Shown one piece after another: positions 1-11,242 of a DNA stretch of 64,000 nt; the stretch's first letter is position 1, and each line of letters begins with the position of its first letter. The stretch comes from Vitis vinifera (Eukaryota; Streptophyta; Magnoliopsida; Vitales; Vitaceae), in assembly GCF_030704535.1 (NCBI RefSeq), contig NC_081813.1:5975001-6039000 (forward strand), in the 5' to 3' direction. The position numbers were made by a program, and so were the translations under genes. The notes beneath the pieces were generated by a model. It worked only from the letters and a program-made list of their open reading frames with translations, was not told the DNA's origin and searched no databases.

Positions 1-682
1 AATATGTCGACCACCTCCAAAATGCTCCCAAACATAAATATAGCCCATCGCTAGACTCTATTCCTAATCACTAGCTCGGTCGAAGAGCAGACAAAGCAAC
101 AAGTCTCATATCAAATATGAGACCCCAAAAAACAAGGTCGACCGAGACTAGGGACTTGGAGATAAGGGGATAGGTGTGTGTCCCACATAGACAAGCAACT
201 CATGCAATCACACGGAATGATGAAATGTCACATAACAAACAGTCATGCAAAATAGGTATATATCATCCAAATCTACACACAAGCTAATCGAGAAGAATAT
301 CTGGCAATGATAGCATGCTCCATGATAATCAAGATAATATACAACCAAAAGAATCAATCATGTCAAAGTGAATGAGATAAGCAATAAGAATAATGTACAT
401 GCCAAGGTGAGTAGAGTGATCATACAACAAGAAGAGTCAATGTGTGAGGAAAAACGAAATGATCAATCAATATAATCGACATGCCAATGCCTCAAACAAA
501 TACAAGAACCAAGCATGCATCAAGGATAATGATACCAAGAGCTCTCAATGTGCAATCAACAGTCAAGCAAACACATGCACAAAGAGAGGTGGGTACCCAC
601 TAATCGATCAATCAAATGCCACATTTGCTTCATCCTATGTTCAAGCTTGACCCTCTGTCGATCCTTAGTGGAGTCACCATTT
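1..682 (-). mobile_element. 5' untranslated part of a Tat/Ogre-like LTR element, cut by the window edge
   Basis: This stretch matches 55880-56580, the untranslated leader of the complete LTR element further right, in the same minus orientation. It ends at a degenerate primer-binding site: read on the minus strand, TGGTGACTCCACT follows two bases after the LTR edge at 683. No credible coding region is seen; the two short ORFs at 444-751 lie inside this untranslated DNA. The rest of the element lies left of the window. Confidence 0.75.
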
Positions 683-1560
683 TGTGGACCCCATATTTTG
701 GCTCATGTGCTTCCATTCGATGGCGAGCTCGATTTTTATTTTGAAAAATGATTTTATTTTTAGAAAATGACTTGGAGTTGCCACTTATTTTTGTTTTATT
801 TTTAAAGGGTAAACAAAATAAGAAAGAAAACCCTAAGTGTGACTCTTTATTTGGAAAAGGTGGCTTGTGAAAATTGGATTCAAGGTTCGGGGGTCTAGAT
901 ACTTATTGGGAAGGTACGGTAAAGATCGTAGCATCCCTCTAAGTCCCTAAAAATGGGTCTCTACTAATAAATTGAAGCAATCATGGCAATTGGTAAGAAG
1001 ATCAATGGATACTCAAATCGATCATGCCCGTATGAGAATCAGAACATGCATAGAGAATGAATAGAATAGGAGTGGATGCGTACCTGGACAACGAGCCACA
1101 ATGTGCTATCAAGAAATGAGGTTAGTGCACAAATAATGACATAAAACATAGCTCACATGCCACTAAATCGAGCAAGAAATCCTTCGATATCACAATTCGC
1201 TCAAATTTATTTTTTAAATCTCGAATGTTGGGCCCCCACCAAAGCCCATTTTATTTTTCATGAATCAATTCCAATAACTCCATTATTCGGAATCACGAAA
1301 TTTAGTTCTTGCTTATTTTAAAAACAGATGAGATGTGAGAATTGCTCGCCAGAAAGGAAGATGACGGCGAAATTTTATTGAAAAACGAGTTTTTAGAACC
1401 TAAGAAAAATGTTAAGGATGGAAAAATTTGGAGATTTGAAATTAATTAAAAACCATAATGGAAGAATTTATTTACAAAAAAGGGTTTAGGAAAACTATTT
1501 TAAAAAAAAATGATGAAATGAGAAATGGCACGTGGCATAGGGGTGGCCATGCTAAGGGCG
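683..1560 (-). mobile_element. Partial 5' LTR of the Tat/Ogre-like element
   Basis: It starts TGTGGACCCC, the same edge as the LTRs at 22689, 45202 and 56581. Its first ~650 bp track the solo LTR at 22689: the shared blocks include a run about reconstituted phrases such as ACGGGTCTCTACTAATA-like sequence and GGGCCCCCACCAAAGCCCA-like sequence. The right end is lost: no TACA terminus is seen, and unrelated DNA (a decayed gene) begins near 1560-1600. The right boundary is approximate. Confidence 0.7.
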
Positions 1561-1599
1561 TTCTTTTCTGGCCCAAGCTGAAAATACACTCCTTCAGTT

Positions 1600-4500
1600 A
1601 CCCTTCTTTTCAGGTATAACACCTTCATTGGAAGAAATAGCTTCTACACCATACTCTGGTAAACAAGGACCAATAACAATGCCTATATCTGCCTCAAGTA
1701 GGCAAACTAAGTCATCCATTGAACCTCCAATCTAAACTGTCAAGTGCTCTGTGTCATCATTGCATCCCTCCTTTAAGATATCCTTAAATATCACCTGTGG
1801 AAATGGATTCTTCATAAGCCAACTCATTTAAATATACTCTCAAAACACCTAGATCACCTGATGAAAATGCTGATCTAATGAAATCGCCACACCAACAGTA
1901 TGAAAGTGCATGAACATCTGTATCCGGATTATCATTTTTAAGAATCATTTGGAAGAAACCTGTGCAACCATTTTGAAGAATTAGACTTTGACCAACTGGA
2001 TTTAAACCCTTCAATACTCTGGACTGAGTCACTCTTGAATTGTCATTTTCCTCAAGTGCTTTACACAGGCCTTCATAATTGAATTTATCCACTGTTTCAC
2101 TGGGAACGATTCTTCCCATGCATTTTCCAAGCTCTTCAGCATACTGAGTAGATAGAACACCCCATGAGTGTGTCCAAATCACCATGAGTGACCATTTAAA
2201 CATTGACGAATGTGAGGGCACATAACATTTAAGCACACAGGCCATATATGAACATTCTCCATTAGCTTCTCTACGCCTTTGTCGCCCTCTTGACTTCCCA
2301 TGCAGCCAACTGTAGAGAGTAGGTCTAGATGCAGTCACATGGAGACACATCTCATGGTCTCCCTTATTCAACAAATCACATGTTCCGTTAAATCTGCTAC
2401 CCGAACGGATACCTCACCTCCATCAACTTGAATATGCTCCGAACTTTCTTCATAAAACCCAAGGAACTCCAGAAGGCATCGTGGTTCTTCTCCATCATTG
2501 AAATGATCAGGGAGAGTAAATCACTCATCCTTTACCAATATTCCATTTTTAAATCATAGGGTGCGCAAGCTTCTAGAATAGCAGCTTAGTGAGCAACCCG
2601 GAAGATCTTGCATGGCCTTAGATTCAAATTTGGCTTGGAATGAGTCCTCAACTAGTGAGCTTTTGATTCATATATGCTAGCACTTCCGAGGAAATTTGAC
2701 AACACGATGGCCGATAGATGAAAAGGGTATGAGCGGAATTCTAGAACCAGATTTTCCAAATAAAATGGGAGAATCAAGTATGAGTGAAAATACCGAACTC
2801 TGCGAACCTGTCAGGCGAATGGGATCCAGAATCACTTTGTTATTACTAAAATTGAATTCATTGAAGCAAAAAGTGGCAGACACCTGGTCAACAGATTCAC
2901 CATCCATTCTCTGAACAGCTTGAACATACTCTTACATTGGCTTGTTTGATTCCCGCTTTTGTGAGAGGCTTCCAACACTTATGGAGGTTTTGACAGACTG
3001 TTCCTGCTTATTAGGCCAACTAGAGAATACATTTTGAAAACTACAGGTATCATCATAATCGTTTGAATTCCTCTCATATGTTCTTAAAGAAGGTTCTTTA
3101 GTCATCTTCACCACATGAGTAGCCCATGAATCTCAGCACTGAAGCTACAACAGCAGGCATTGAGACTTCCTCACCCATCAGGCGTGCTACATATGTCTTA
3201 TGTATCAGAGCTGCACTCTGAAGCTCTCCAGCTATGTCTGAATTTCCTTCCACAAGTTCTGCCACAAGACCTGCACTGACAAGGAAAGATTTCTAGTTTG
3301 GTGGGCAAGCATTGATTTCATGCTCATCCCATCGACATTTGCCAACATAATACAATTCGGTGCTTCAACTGGTATATCAATATTTTCAAGCTCCGAAATG
3401 TGACTAAATGAATCTTGTGTGTAGAAAAACCATCCATAACCCCATGAAATCCATCTGAAACGTGGAACTGAAAAACCGATGCAGAAACTTCCACTTCACA
3501 TAATCCATATAATTCCCACTCACTCCTGCTCACTTTCTAAAGAACAAAGAGGTCCATAACAGTAGAGCTACATAGTGCAAACAAATTATTCAACCCATCA
3601 TCAAAATTCAAACACCATAATGAAGTCTCTCTGTCTATATGAACTAATTGTAAGTGACTTTCGTTTCCGTTCTAAAAGCATCGAGAAACGCGGCCCGGCT
3701 GCCGAATCATGACCAGGAGGCGTGCCATGCTGATAGGTCCCCTTACACCTTTAAATTCATGCTCGCATGAAGTTTTCATAGAATTCGAGGAATCTAGGGT
3801 CTTGGCAAGGAATTATGGGCGTTGGAATTTGAAAGGTGTTTGCCAAAGACAAGAAAAACAGTAATGAAGGAACACATAAGGTGGATTGCATGGGAATTAT
3901 AGACGATTTTTTATTATGAGTTTTAGTCAATGGGAGCCCGGTTTGTAAAACAAGAGTTAATGAAGCAACGTATGGAAGGTTCGGGCAATAGGTAGCTTCA
4001 ATGGGTATGAATATTCGGGAATGATGAGCTTGGCATGACGCCTTAGGCATGGAGCGATGCTGCTCGAGGCTTAGATATGACAAAAAAAATGATGTGAATT
4101 GAGGGCTCGGAGAAGGGTTTAGGGTGACCCTTACATGGTGCGGAGGATGAAGATAGTGAGAGAGGCGTGTTTAGTGGGTTTGGAAATATGAGGGAATGCA
4201 GTGATATGGGTATGGTTGTGGTGTAGAGAGAGAAGGGTGATAAGAAGAAGAATGGGTAATGTTGGATATTGGAGGGTGGTGATATGCATGAGTGGTAATG
4301 GACATGCACGTGGTGTAGAGAGAGAAGGGCATGGGGGACATGACGAGTGTAGGGATATGGGCATAATGGAATATGAGGTATGATGAGGGCATGACGAACC
4401 TTTGCTCAAATTTCGACTGTAGCTTGGACTTTAATGGAATATTCTCCATTGGCACAACTTCTTCTTCTCCCTTTAGTGGAGCGTCACTACCATCAGGAGC

Positions 4501-4980
4501 CATTCCATCATGTAAACTAATATCAACTCTCTCCACTTCATTCTTTGGCTATTGGAAAGGCGCTCTGATCTTTGCGCTTCAAAGTAAGGAATGCTCTTGG
4601 TCAGAGCTCGGCCATAGTTATGGCTGGCAAGAACAAAAGAGCAGGAAACGATCATCATTTTATAGGAATGGAGAAGCCACAGTAATAAGCCTCACAAGCT
4701 CCTCCATAGCAACAAAAACCAGAGTTCCAATCTATAAACAAAACCTAAATGTCGAAACGTAACGATCTGCTCAAAAGCGAACCCAAAATAGTGACCTTGT
4801 TCAAAGAAGTTAGGGTCTTATGTGCTTTAGCAGGAACATCAGCAAAGTATATCATAGCAGGAACGCTCAAATAGGTATAGTAGACTTTAATTCTAGGTAC
4901 ACCTGAGTGAAGGCCTGATAACTTCATGAAAGGGAAGTCGGATCCACTGAACCTTACTTCAGTTGCTATAATTTCCATCG
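1600..4980 (-). pseudogene. Decayed multi-exon protein gene, family not recognised
   Basis: Several exon-like open stretches lie on the minus strand in 5'-to-3' order: ~4978-4745, ~4560-4400 (contains VERVDISLHDGMAPDG), ~3533-3324 (EWELYGLCEVEVSASVF), ~3280-3120 (AELVEGNSDIAGELQSAAL, ending in a stop), ~2907-2677 (FNEFNFSNNKVILDPIRL) and 2374-1784 (GLNPVGQSLILQNGCTGFF). Reading frame changes and stops separate them, and no continuous gene model can be drawn. The residue composition looks like a real soluble protein rather than a transposon product. A large lipid-transfer or autophagy scaffold protein was considered but I could not support it. Orientation is reasonably secure; function is unknown. 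Confidence 0.4.
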
Positions 4981-5549
4981 ATTAGATAGTCAAAACAATA
5001 GCACGTCCACCTGTTACTCTTTACATTTCCACCTTAGTAGTTCCTTGTTTTCTCAGGTAGAGACGTGGGAACTGATGCACGTTGTGGGCGAGTAGCAGGA
5101 ACAGGGGAAAACGGCAAAACATAGCACAAATAATAGAAGCAAATTGAACCCATACAAGCCTCATTTCATGTATCGATCAATGAGCTCAGATGTAGGGTGG
5201 ATGAGATCAAATGAGTATCAAATAAAAGGTAAAACATGGTTACAAAATATCTCATGAGGAAGTCAAAACAGGGCAAACTAATCTTCAGCAAAAACCATTA
5301 GCAAAATATGAACATGCTCACTCCCAAGCAACAAATATGATCTGAGAATCAACCAAATAAAAAAAAAAAGAGTAGAAAAGTATACCGGTTGAAGCTAATG
5401 AGGAATCCACAATAAACGTACCTGAAAATGCCTTTCTCCAGCAAAGTGTGATAGATTTCTAACTGGTCTTGCTCCAAAAATTCTCCAGATAACTCACGAA
5501 TTGCTCCACTGGTTCTTTTTCTTGTCTGCAATCCTTTAAAAACGACCAC

Positions 5550-6050
5550 TACAAAGGAATTTCTTCCTTAGCTCTGATGGTCAGCAGTTCTCTACTCAAA
5601 GAACACTCCCCCCTCTCCATTTTTTGGTTTCCCCTTCAAGCAAAAGAATACTCCCTAAAAATCTCTCCCCACCAACCAGCCCCCTCTCTCATTTTCCTCA
5701 GGTTCTCTCATCTCCCGCTTCAGAAAAATCCCCTCTCTCATACACTCCTCACTACAGCAACAAAAAAACACCACTTTCTCAAATAACTGCCTACAGCTTT
5801 TTCCCTAACCCCTAGCTCCCAATCAAAACACTCCTCCTCTCATACTAACGGCATCCCCTCTCCTCCTCTGGCAACAACCAAAGATGTTCCTCCATAACGG
5901 CCGGAAGATTCTCATGCCACGCGTCAGCCGTTGATTGCCTCCAGAAAATATCACTGCCCATGCACCCTCTCATGCACATGTTCCCAAAAATAAAAGTAAA
6001 AAAGTGGTAAAGGATGCTCCCTAAAATGCCCTTACCTATAGACCAAAACG
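5550..6050. other. Pyrimidine-rich spacer
   Basis: This is CT-rich, low-complexity DNA (many CTCTC and CCCCTC runs) between the decayed gene and the copia fragment. It could be the 5' UTR or promoter of the decayed minus-strand gene, but no defined element is visible. Confidence 0.4.
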
Positions 6051-6054
6051 AGGT

Positions 6055-7942
6055 CTACAAATACCCTTTTTCATTTTGAATTTTCAAACTACTATCCTTG
6101 AAATTTATTAATGTCTCACTCTTATCTCTTAGGAATACAACCCATGCATAACTAGAATAGTCATCAACCATCACCAAAATGCATTTCTTGCCACCTAAAC
6201 TCTTAGTTCTCATTGGTCCCATGAGGTCCATGTGTAAGAGTTCTAAAGGTTTAGAGGTCAAAATTTCATCAAATCTCTTATGTGTATTCCTAGTTTTTTT
6301 TTCTCTTTTGACAAGTACTACAAATAGGATTAGAGAGTTTTCCAAGCTTAGGAATCCCTTTGATGACTTCATTATTAGCAACTTTCATCAAGTCACAGTA
6401 GTTTAAATGACCCAACCTATGGTGCCACAAATCGATTGATTCAACTTTTGAACTACCACACACAAGGGAAGAAGAAGAAGAGGTAGAAGGATTTTGAAAA
6501 ATGGCATAGCAATTATTAGAAGTTCTCAAACCAATCATCACACAATTTCCATTCAAATAAAATACTTTACATAAATTTTTTGAAAATTGAACATTGAACT
6601 TCTTGTCACATATTTGACTAAGGGTAATCAAGTTAGCTTTCAATCATTCCACATACAAGACTTCTTCAAGGTTAGGGATCCCAAGAGCACAAATTGTGTC
6701 TTTCCCTTTCACATTAGTAACATTAACATCACCATAAGTCACATTTTCTCCATCAAATTTAGTGAAATTAGTGAATAATTATCTATTACCTGTCATATGA
6801 CGTGAACAACCACTATAAAAATACCATGAGTATGACTCACTAGCTCTAAGTGCAATGTGAACAACAAGGCAATTAAGCTCATGCTTTTTCACCCATATTT
6901 GTTTGACATTTGTGACTTGGGTCATTCCATTGGAAGTGCTTCCTTGGAAACCACTATGATGAGGGACATTGGAATCCCTCTTGAACACTCTCTTGCCTTT
7001 TTGTAACAACCTATTTCTCAAAGTGAATGATTCATTCATTAGGTTGGTCAACTTCATTTAGAAACTCTCAAACATCCTAGCATTACATCTATCAACGGTG
7101 TGTCCCATTTTAGTGCAATGAGTGTAATGAAGTTTCAATTTAGGAAGAATTTTCTTAGGAACCACTCCTTCACAAAGCTTGAAAATTTTTTTTTTACTAC
7201 TACTTGAATTAACAAAACCTAAGCCTCTTTTATCAAATAATTTCCTCCTTGAATTAATCAAGTCACTAAGTCTTTTAGAACTAGGATGTGACTCTTCTTT
7301 CCTAAGACTCAACTCATTCTTAAACACTTGATTTTCACTCTTCAATTCATCACACATTTTTTTCATGTCAAAGTGTTCACCCTCAAAAAAGGCAATTTTA
7401 TCTAACAAAGACTTTTTCCCTCCCTTTAGAGTTTTAATCTCATTGATTAAACTCCTTTTAGAAGCCTTCCATTCAACTTGCTCCTGTTTGAGACTTAAGC
7501 ACTTCTTGTACAAAGTCTCATATGTAGAGTCAAAACTCATCTCATCACAATTGGAGTTACTTGACTCACAAGACTCACTAAGAACCTCTTTCTTGAGTGG
7601 GTCCTCAATGACACTTGCTATAAAGGCTGTGAAATCAGTGCATTATTCACTAGCATTGGATTCTTTTTCACTTGATTAACATGATTCTGTGTCACTCCAA
7701 GTGACTTGCATGACTTTCTTTCCTTTTTTCTTTGAGGGACATTTGGTGGCTTAGTGTGTTTTCCCCCCACACTTGAAGCACTCAACCTCAAGGTCCTTTT
7801 TGACACTCTTGTCTTTTATATTTGATTTTCCCATTGAATTGTTCCATTTTTTAGCATATTCCTTGGACTTCTTCTTATATTTCCTGAACTTCATGTATTT
7901 TTTGAATTTTCTAGCAAATCTAACAACTTCCCCATCCGACAT
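6055..7942 (-). mobile_element. Degenerate Ty1-copia gag-protease-integrase fragment
   Basis: Read on the minus strand, the order is gag, protease, integrase. Gag pieces include a first zinc-knuckle start (CFKCGGKTH, 7751-7942), a lysine-rich coiled-coil stretch and a CCHC-like knuckle ending GHTVDRC (7058-7540). Protease follows at 6779-7057, where the usual DSGCSRHMTG reads YSGCSRHMTG, so the catalytic Asp is lost. The GAG-pre-integrase domain (LWHHRLGHLNY and paired cysteines) is at 6290-6643. The integrase core begins at 6055-6381 (LLHMDLMGPMR, VMVDDYSSYAWV) and is truncated. Frames change between pieces; reverse transcriptase, RNase H and LTRs are absent. It is a dead fragment. Confidence 0.88.
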
Positions 7943-8149
7943 TTTCTTATATACTTTTAAAAATTATATAAAAAGTAGTGGAGGAGTCTGAAGGTACCTA
8001 TCCGAGGGTAGGTAAATGAACAAATTACTTGTGTGGGCTAATGGTAATTATTAAAATTCACATTTTATCTTGAAAAAGTAAACAAATCCCTATTTGTACA
8101 AAATTTTTAAGGGGGAACTTAGACCAGAAGTGGGCAATAAAGAAGTGAA
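7943..8149. other. Spacer between copia fragment and NLR promoter block
   Basis: AT-rich non-coding DNA with no recognised element. Confidence 0.4.
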
Positions 8150-9119
8150 TAGAGGTGGTAGGGGGCGTCATCCAGCTGGACCCTCAAATGCAAAATAAAG
8201 AAGTCAATAGACGTGGTGGGGTGGCTGTGGACCCTCAAATGCAAAATAAAGAAGTCAATAGACGTGGTGGGCTGTCATCCAGCTGGACTCTCAAATGCAA
8301 AAATGGAGATTCGGTTATCCCGAATCACTAGTCACAAGTCGCGAGGGGTGTGCGGCTTGGCAATAGCAGCTGATGTGACACTTGATACAACCTCAATGTC
8401 CCAATGCTGACTGCCAGTTGGATCGTCAACGCTTCCCGATATTATTTCTATATTACAATTAATTATTTGGAATTATAATAATATGAAGGGATAAAGAAAA
8501 AGACAAAAAAAAACGATGGAGTTTAAAACAACAATGGCTGGAGCATGATTGAGGCAAATTAGCTTTAGTTAACGGTCCCATGTTCTAACTGTGCTCATTC
8601 ATCAATTTCATTGGTAAAATATTATTAAAAAAAATTAAATTAATAACCTTTTTCAAAAACCATGTCTATTTAGTAAAATAAAATAAAACTTTCCTATATT
8701 ATTATGGTAGAAGATGGTAAAGTATCCTCTAAAGAAAAAAAGAATTGATCATAAAAATCAAATAAAATAATATAAAAACACTCTAAATAAAATTAGGAAA
8801 AACTTTATATATGAGAGAAAAATTAAGCTAAATAAATTTGAAGACGTAAATAAAAAAAATTATTCATTTTAAATATAATTATTTTTTTTCTTTCTACCCT
8901 TCCTCTCTAATTTTTTTTCCCTTACATCTTCCTCAAAATTTATAGAAGCCAAGAGGGCATATGCAAGTAAGAAATGATGTAAAAAGGGGAGATGGATCTA
9001 ATTGGACAATAAATGATGTAAACCAACTCCTCTATTCTGCTTGATTCATCATCCCAAAGCTCTCCACACTCATCATTTCCCTCAAAAGTAGCTGGTTCTT
9101 AATCCTCATTGACAAAACC
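8150..9119 (+). promoter_or_regulatory. Promoter and leader block of the first NLR gene (copy 1)
   Basis: This block is duplicated at 21957-22683 plus 44844-45201, and its last ~85 bp again before the second NLR (62185-62278). Conserved landmarks are the CAGCTGGACCCTCAAATGC segment, CACTTGATACAACCTCAATG, GGAGCATGATTGAGGC and the pre-start leader CAAAGCTCTCCACACTC. The CTCAAATGCAAAATAAAGAA unit is repeated three times within 8160-8310. The block ends at the ATG at 9120. Regulatory function is inferred from position and conservation only. Confidence 0.6.
8160..8310 (+). repeat. Short tandem repeat in the NLR promoter
   Basis: Three successive copies of a 50-65-bp unit carrying GGACCCTCAAATGCAAAATAA and ATAGACGTGGTGG; the third is diverged. 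The orphan promoter at 21957 has two copies, so copy number differs between duplicates. Confidence 0.7.
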
Positions 9120-10961
9120 ATGGGCAACATTTGCTCCATTTCACTCCCCGTTGACCGCATTGTCTCTAGCTTCTGGGATGGCACTACTGAGCATGCAAAT
9201 TACCTGCGCAAACTCCCTGAAAATCTGGTAGAATTGGGAACCGCTTGTGAAAGATTGAGGGAGTTAAGGAACGATGTGAAGAAGAAGGTGGATATTGCTG
9301 AGAGGGAACAAATGCAGCCGCTGGACCAAGTACAAGGGTGGCTTTCAAGGGTTGAAACTCTGGAAACTCAAGTCACTCAACTGATTGGAGATGGCACCGA
9401 GGAGGTTGACAAGAAATGTCTCGATGGTTCCTGTCCTAGGCATTGTAGGACCAGATACAAGTTGGGGAAGAGAGTAGCTAGAAAGTTGAAAGAAGTGGAC
9501 ATTCTAATGAGCCAAAGACCTTCGGATGTGGTGGCTGAGAGGTTACCTTCACCTCGCCTAGGTGAAAGGCCTAGTGAAGCAACCGTCGGCATGAATTCCA
9601 GAATTGGTAAGGTTTGGAGCAGCCTTCATCAAGAACAAGTGGGAATTATCGGCCTATATGGATTAGGAGGAGTTGGGAAAACCACCCTCTTAACCCAAAT
9701 CAATAATGCTTTTACTAAAAGAACCCATGATTTTGATTTTGTGATCTGGGCAACAGTTTCCAAAAATGTAAACCTTGAAAACATTCAGGACGACATCTGG
9801 AAGAAGATAGGGTTTTGTGATGATAAATGGAAAAACAAAAGTCGAGATGAGAAAGCTACGAGCATATGGAGAGTCCTGAGCGAAAAGAGGTTTGTGCTGT
9901 TGCTAGATGATTTATGGGAGTGGTTGGATTTATCAGACGTCGGGGTCCCATTCCAAAATAAGAAAAATAAGATAGTATTCACCACTCGATCAGAAGAGGT
10001 GTGCGCTCAAATGGAAGCTGATAAGAAGATCAAAGTGGAATGCCTAACATGGACAGAATCCTGGGAATTGTTACGAATGAAGCTTGGAGAAGACACTCTC
10101 GATTTCCATCCTGATATACCAGAACTCGCTCAAGCCGTTGCACAAGAGTGTTGCGGTTTGCCACTTGTGCTAACTACCATGGGCAGGGCCATGGCTTGTA
10201 AGAAGACACCGGAGGAATGGAAGTATGCAATAAAAGTGTTACAAAGCTCTGCCTCAAAATTTCCAGGTATGGGGAACAAAGTGTTTCCTCTTTTAAAATA
10301 CAGTTATGATTGCTTACCCATCGAAGTTTCCAGATCTTGCTTCTTGTATTGTTCTCTATATCCGGAAGATTATAAGATGTCAAAATCAAGTTTGATAAAC
10401 CGTTGGATTTGTGAAGGCTTTTTAGATGAATTTGATGACAGGGAAGGAGCAAAAAACCAGGGTTACAACATTATTGGCACTCTGATTCATGCATGTCTAT
10501 TAGAAGAAGCTGATGTTGATTATCGAGTAAAACTGCATGATGTAATACGTGATATGGCATTGTGGATAGCTTGTGAAACTGGGAAGGAGCAGGACAAGTT
10601 CTTGGTGAAGGCCGACAGTACGTTAACTGAAGCTCCTGAAGTTGCTAGATGGATGGGGCCAAAAAGGATTTCACTGATGAATTACCATATTGAGAAACTA
10701 ACAGGGTCTCCCGATTGCCCCAATCTCTTAACTTTGTTTCTTCGGAATAATAATTTGAAGATGATCTCTGATAGTTTCTTCCAGTTTATGCCAAATCTAA
10801 GAGTTTTAGACTTGTCAAGGAATACTATGACTGAATTACCACAGGGAATCTCTAATTTGGTTTCATTACAGTATCTCAGCCTATCAAAAACCAACATAAA
10901 AGAGTTGCCAATTGAGTTGAAGAACCTGGGTAACTTGAAATATGAAAATTCATGCCAATGA
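9120..10961 (+). CDS. RPS5-like CC-NBS-LRR resistance protein, C-terminally truncated
   Basis: Intracellular NLR immune receptor of the RPS5 (non-TIR, CC) type, 613 codons without introns. The N-terminus MGNICS fits N-myristoylation at Gly2 with a possible palmitoyl Cys5, suggesting membrane attachment. The coiled-coil region carries QGWLSRVE (72-79). The NB-ARC domain has a P-loop GLGGVGKTT (181-189), kinase-2 FVLLLDDLW (258-266), FTTRS, GLPL (346-349), CFLYCSLYPED (407-417) and an MHD-type LHD (472-474). Only the first few LRRs (~520-605) follow before the frame runs into unrelated sequence (KYENSCQ, stop). Family members are usually near 900 residues, so about 280 residues of LRR are missing. 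It could encode a truncated protein or be a pseudogene. The homologue at 62279 matches it without net indels across the shared length. Confidence 0.95.
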   Translation: MGNICSISLPVDRIVSSFWDGTTEHANYLRKLPENLVELGTACERLRELRNDVKKKVDIAEREQMQPLDQVQGWLSRVETLETQVTQLIGDGTEEVDKKCLDGSCPRHCRTRYKLGKRVARKLKEVDILMSQRPSDVVAERLPSPRLGERPSEATVGMNSRIGKVWSSLHQEQVGIIGLYGLGGVGKTTLLTQINNAFTKRTHDFDFVIWATVSKNVNLENIQDDIWKKIGFCDDKWKNKSRDEKATSIWRVLSEKRFVLLLDDLWEWLDLSDVGVPFQNKKNKIVFTTRSEEVCAQMEADKKIKVECLTWTESWELLRMKLGEDTLDFHPDIPELAQAVAQECCGLPLVLTTMGRAMACKKTPEEWKYAIKVLQSSASKFPGMGNKVFPLLKYSYDCLPIEVSRSCFLYCSLYPEDYKMSKSSLINRWICEGFLDEFDDREGAKNQGYNIIGTLIHACLLEEADVDYRVKLHDVIRDMALWIACETGKEQDKFLVKADSTLTEAPEVARWMGPKRISLMNYHIEKLTGSPDCPNLLTLFLRNNNLKMISDSFFQFMPNLRVLDLSRNTMTELPQGISNLVSLQYLSLSKTNIKELPIELKNLGNLKYENSCQ

Positions 10962-11242
10962 TTATGATTTTAGGTTATTTATTATTAAGTATGATTTGAA
11001 CTTATGTCTTGGTTAAAATGTATAATTTTTTAATTATATGAAAGAAAAATAGGTAATGGTTGTAATAATTTATTTAGTTAGAATTTCTTTCATTTAGACT
11101 TTAGGATGCATTTGAGTTTTATTTGTTTAAATTATCAAGGAAACATGTGAATAACATAACATCACTAATTTGATTTAACACTTTATATAACCTTAAATGT
11201 ATAAACCAAAGTATAATAGTTCTACAAACATGAAAAAAGATC

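Noticed and set aside
3757..4536. Overlapping short ORFs in the decayed gene region
   Set aside because: Low-complexity frames rich in Ser, Pro, His and Leu without family resemblance; only the first ~45 residues of the 4536 frame look like an exon.
9377..10897. Minus-strand ORFs across the first NLR and their counterparts at 62300-63882
   Set aside because: Shadows of the NLR coding frame, repeated at the same relative position in both copies.
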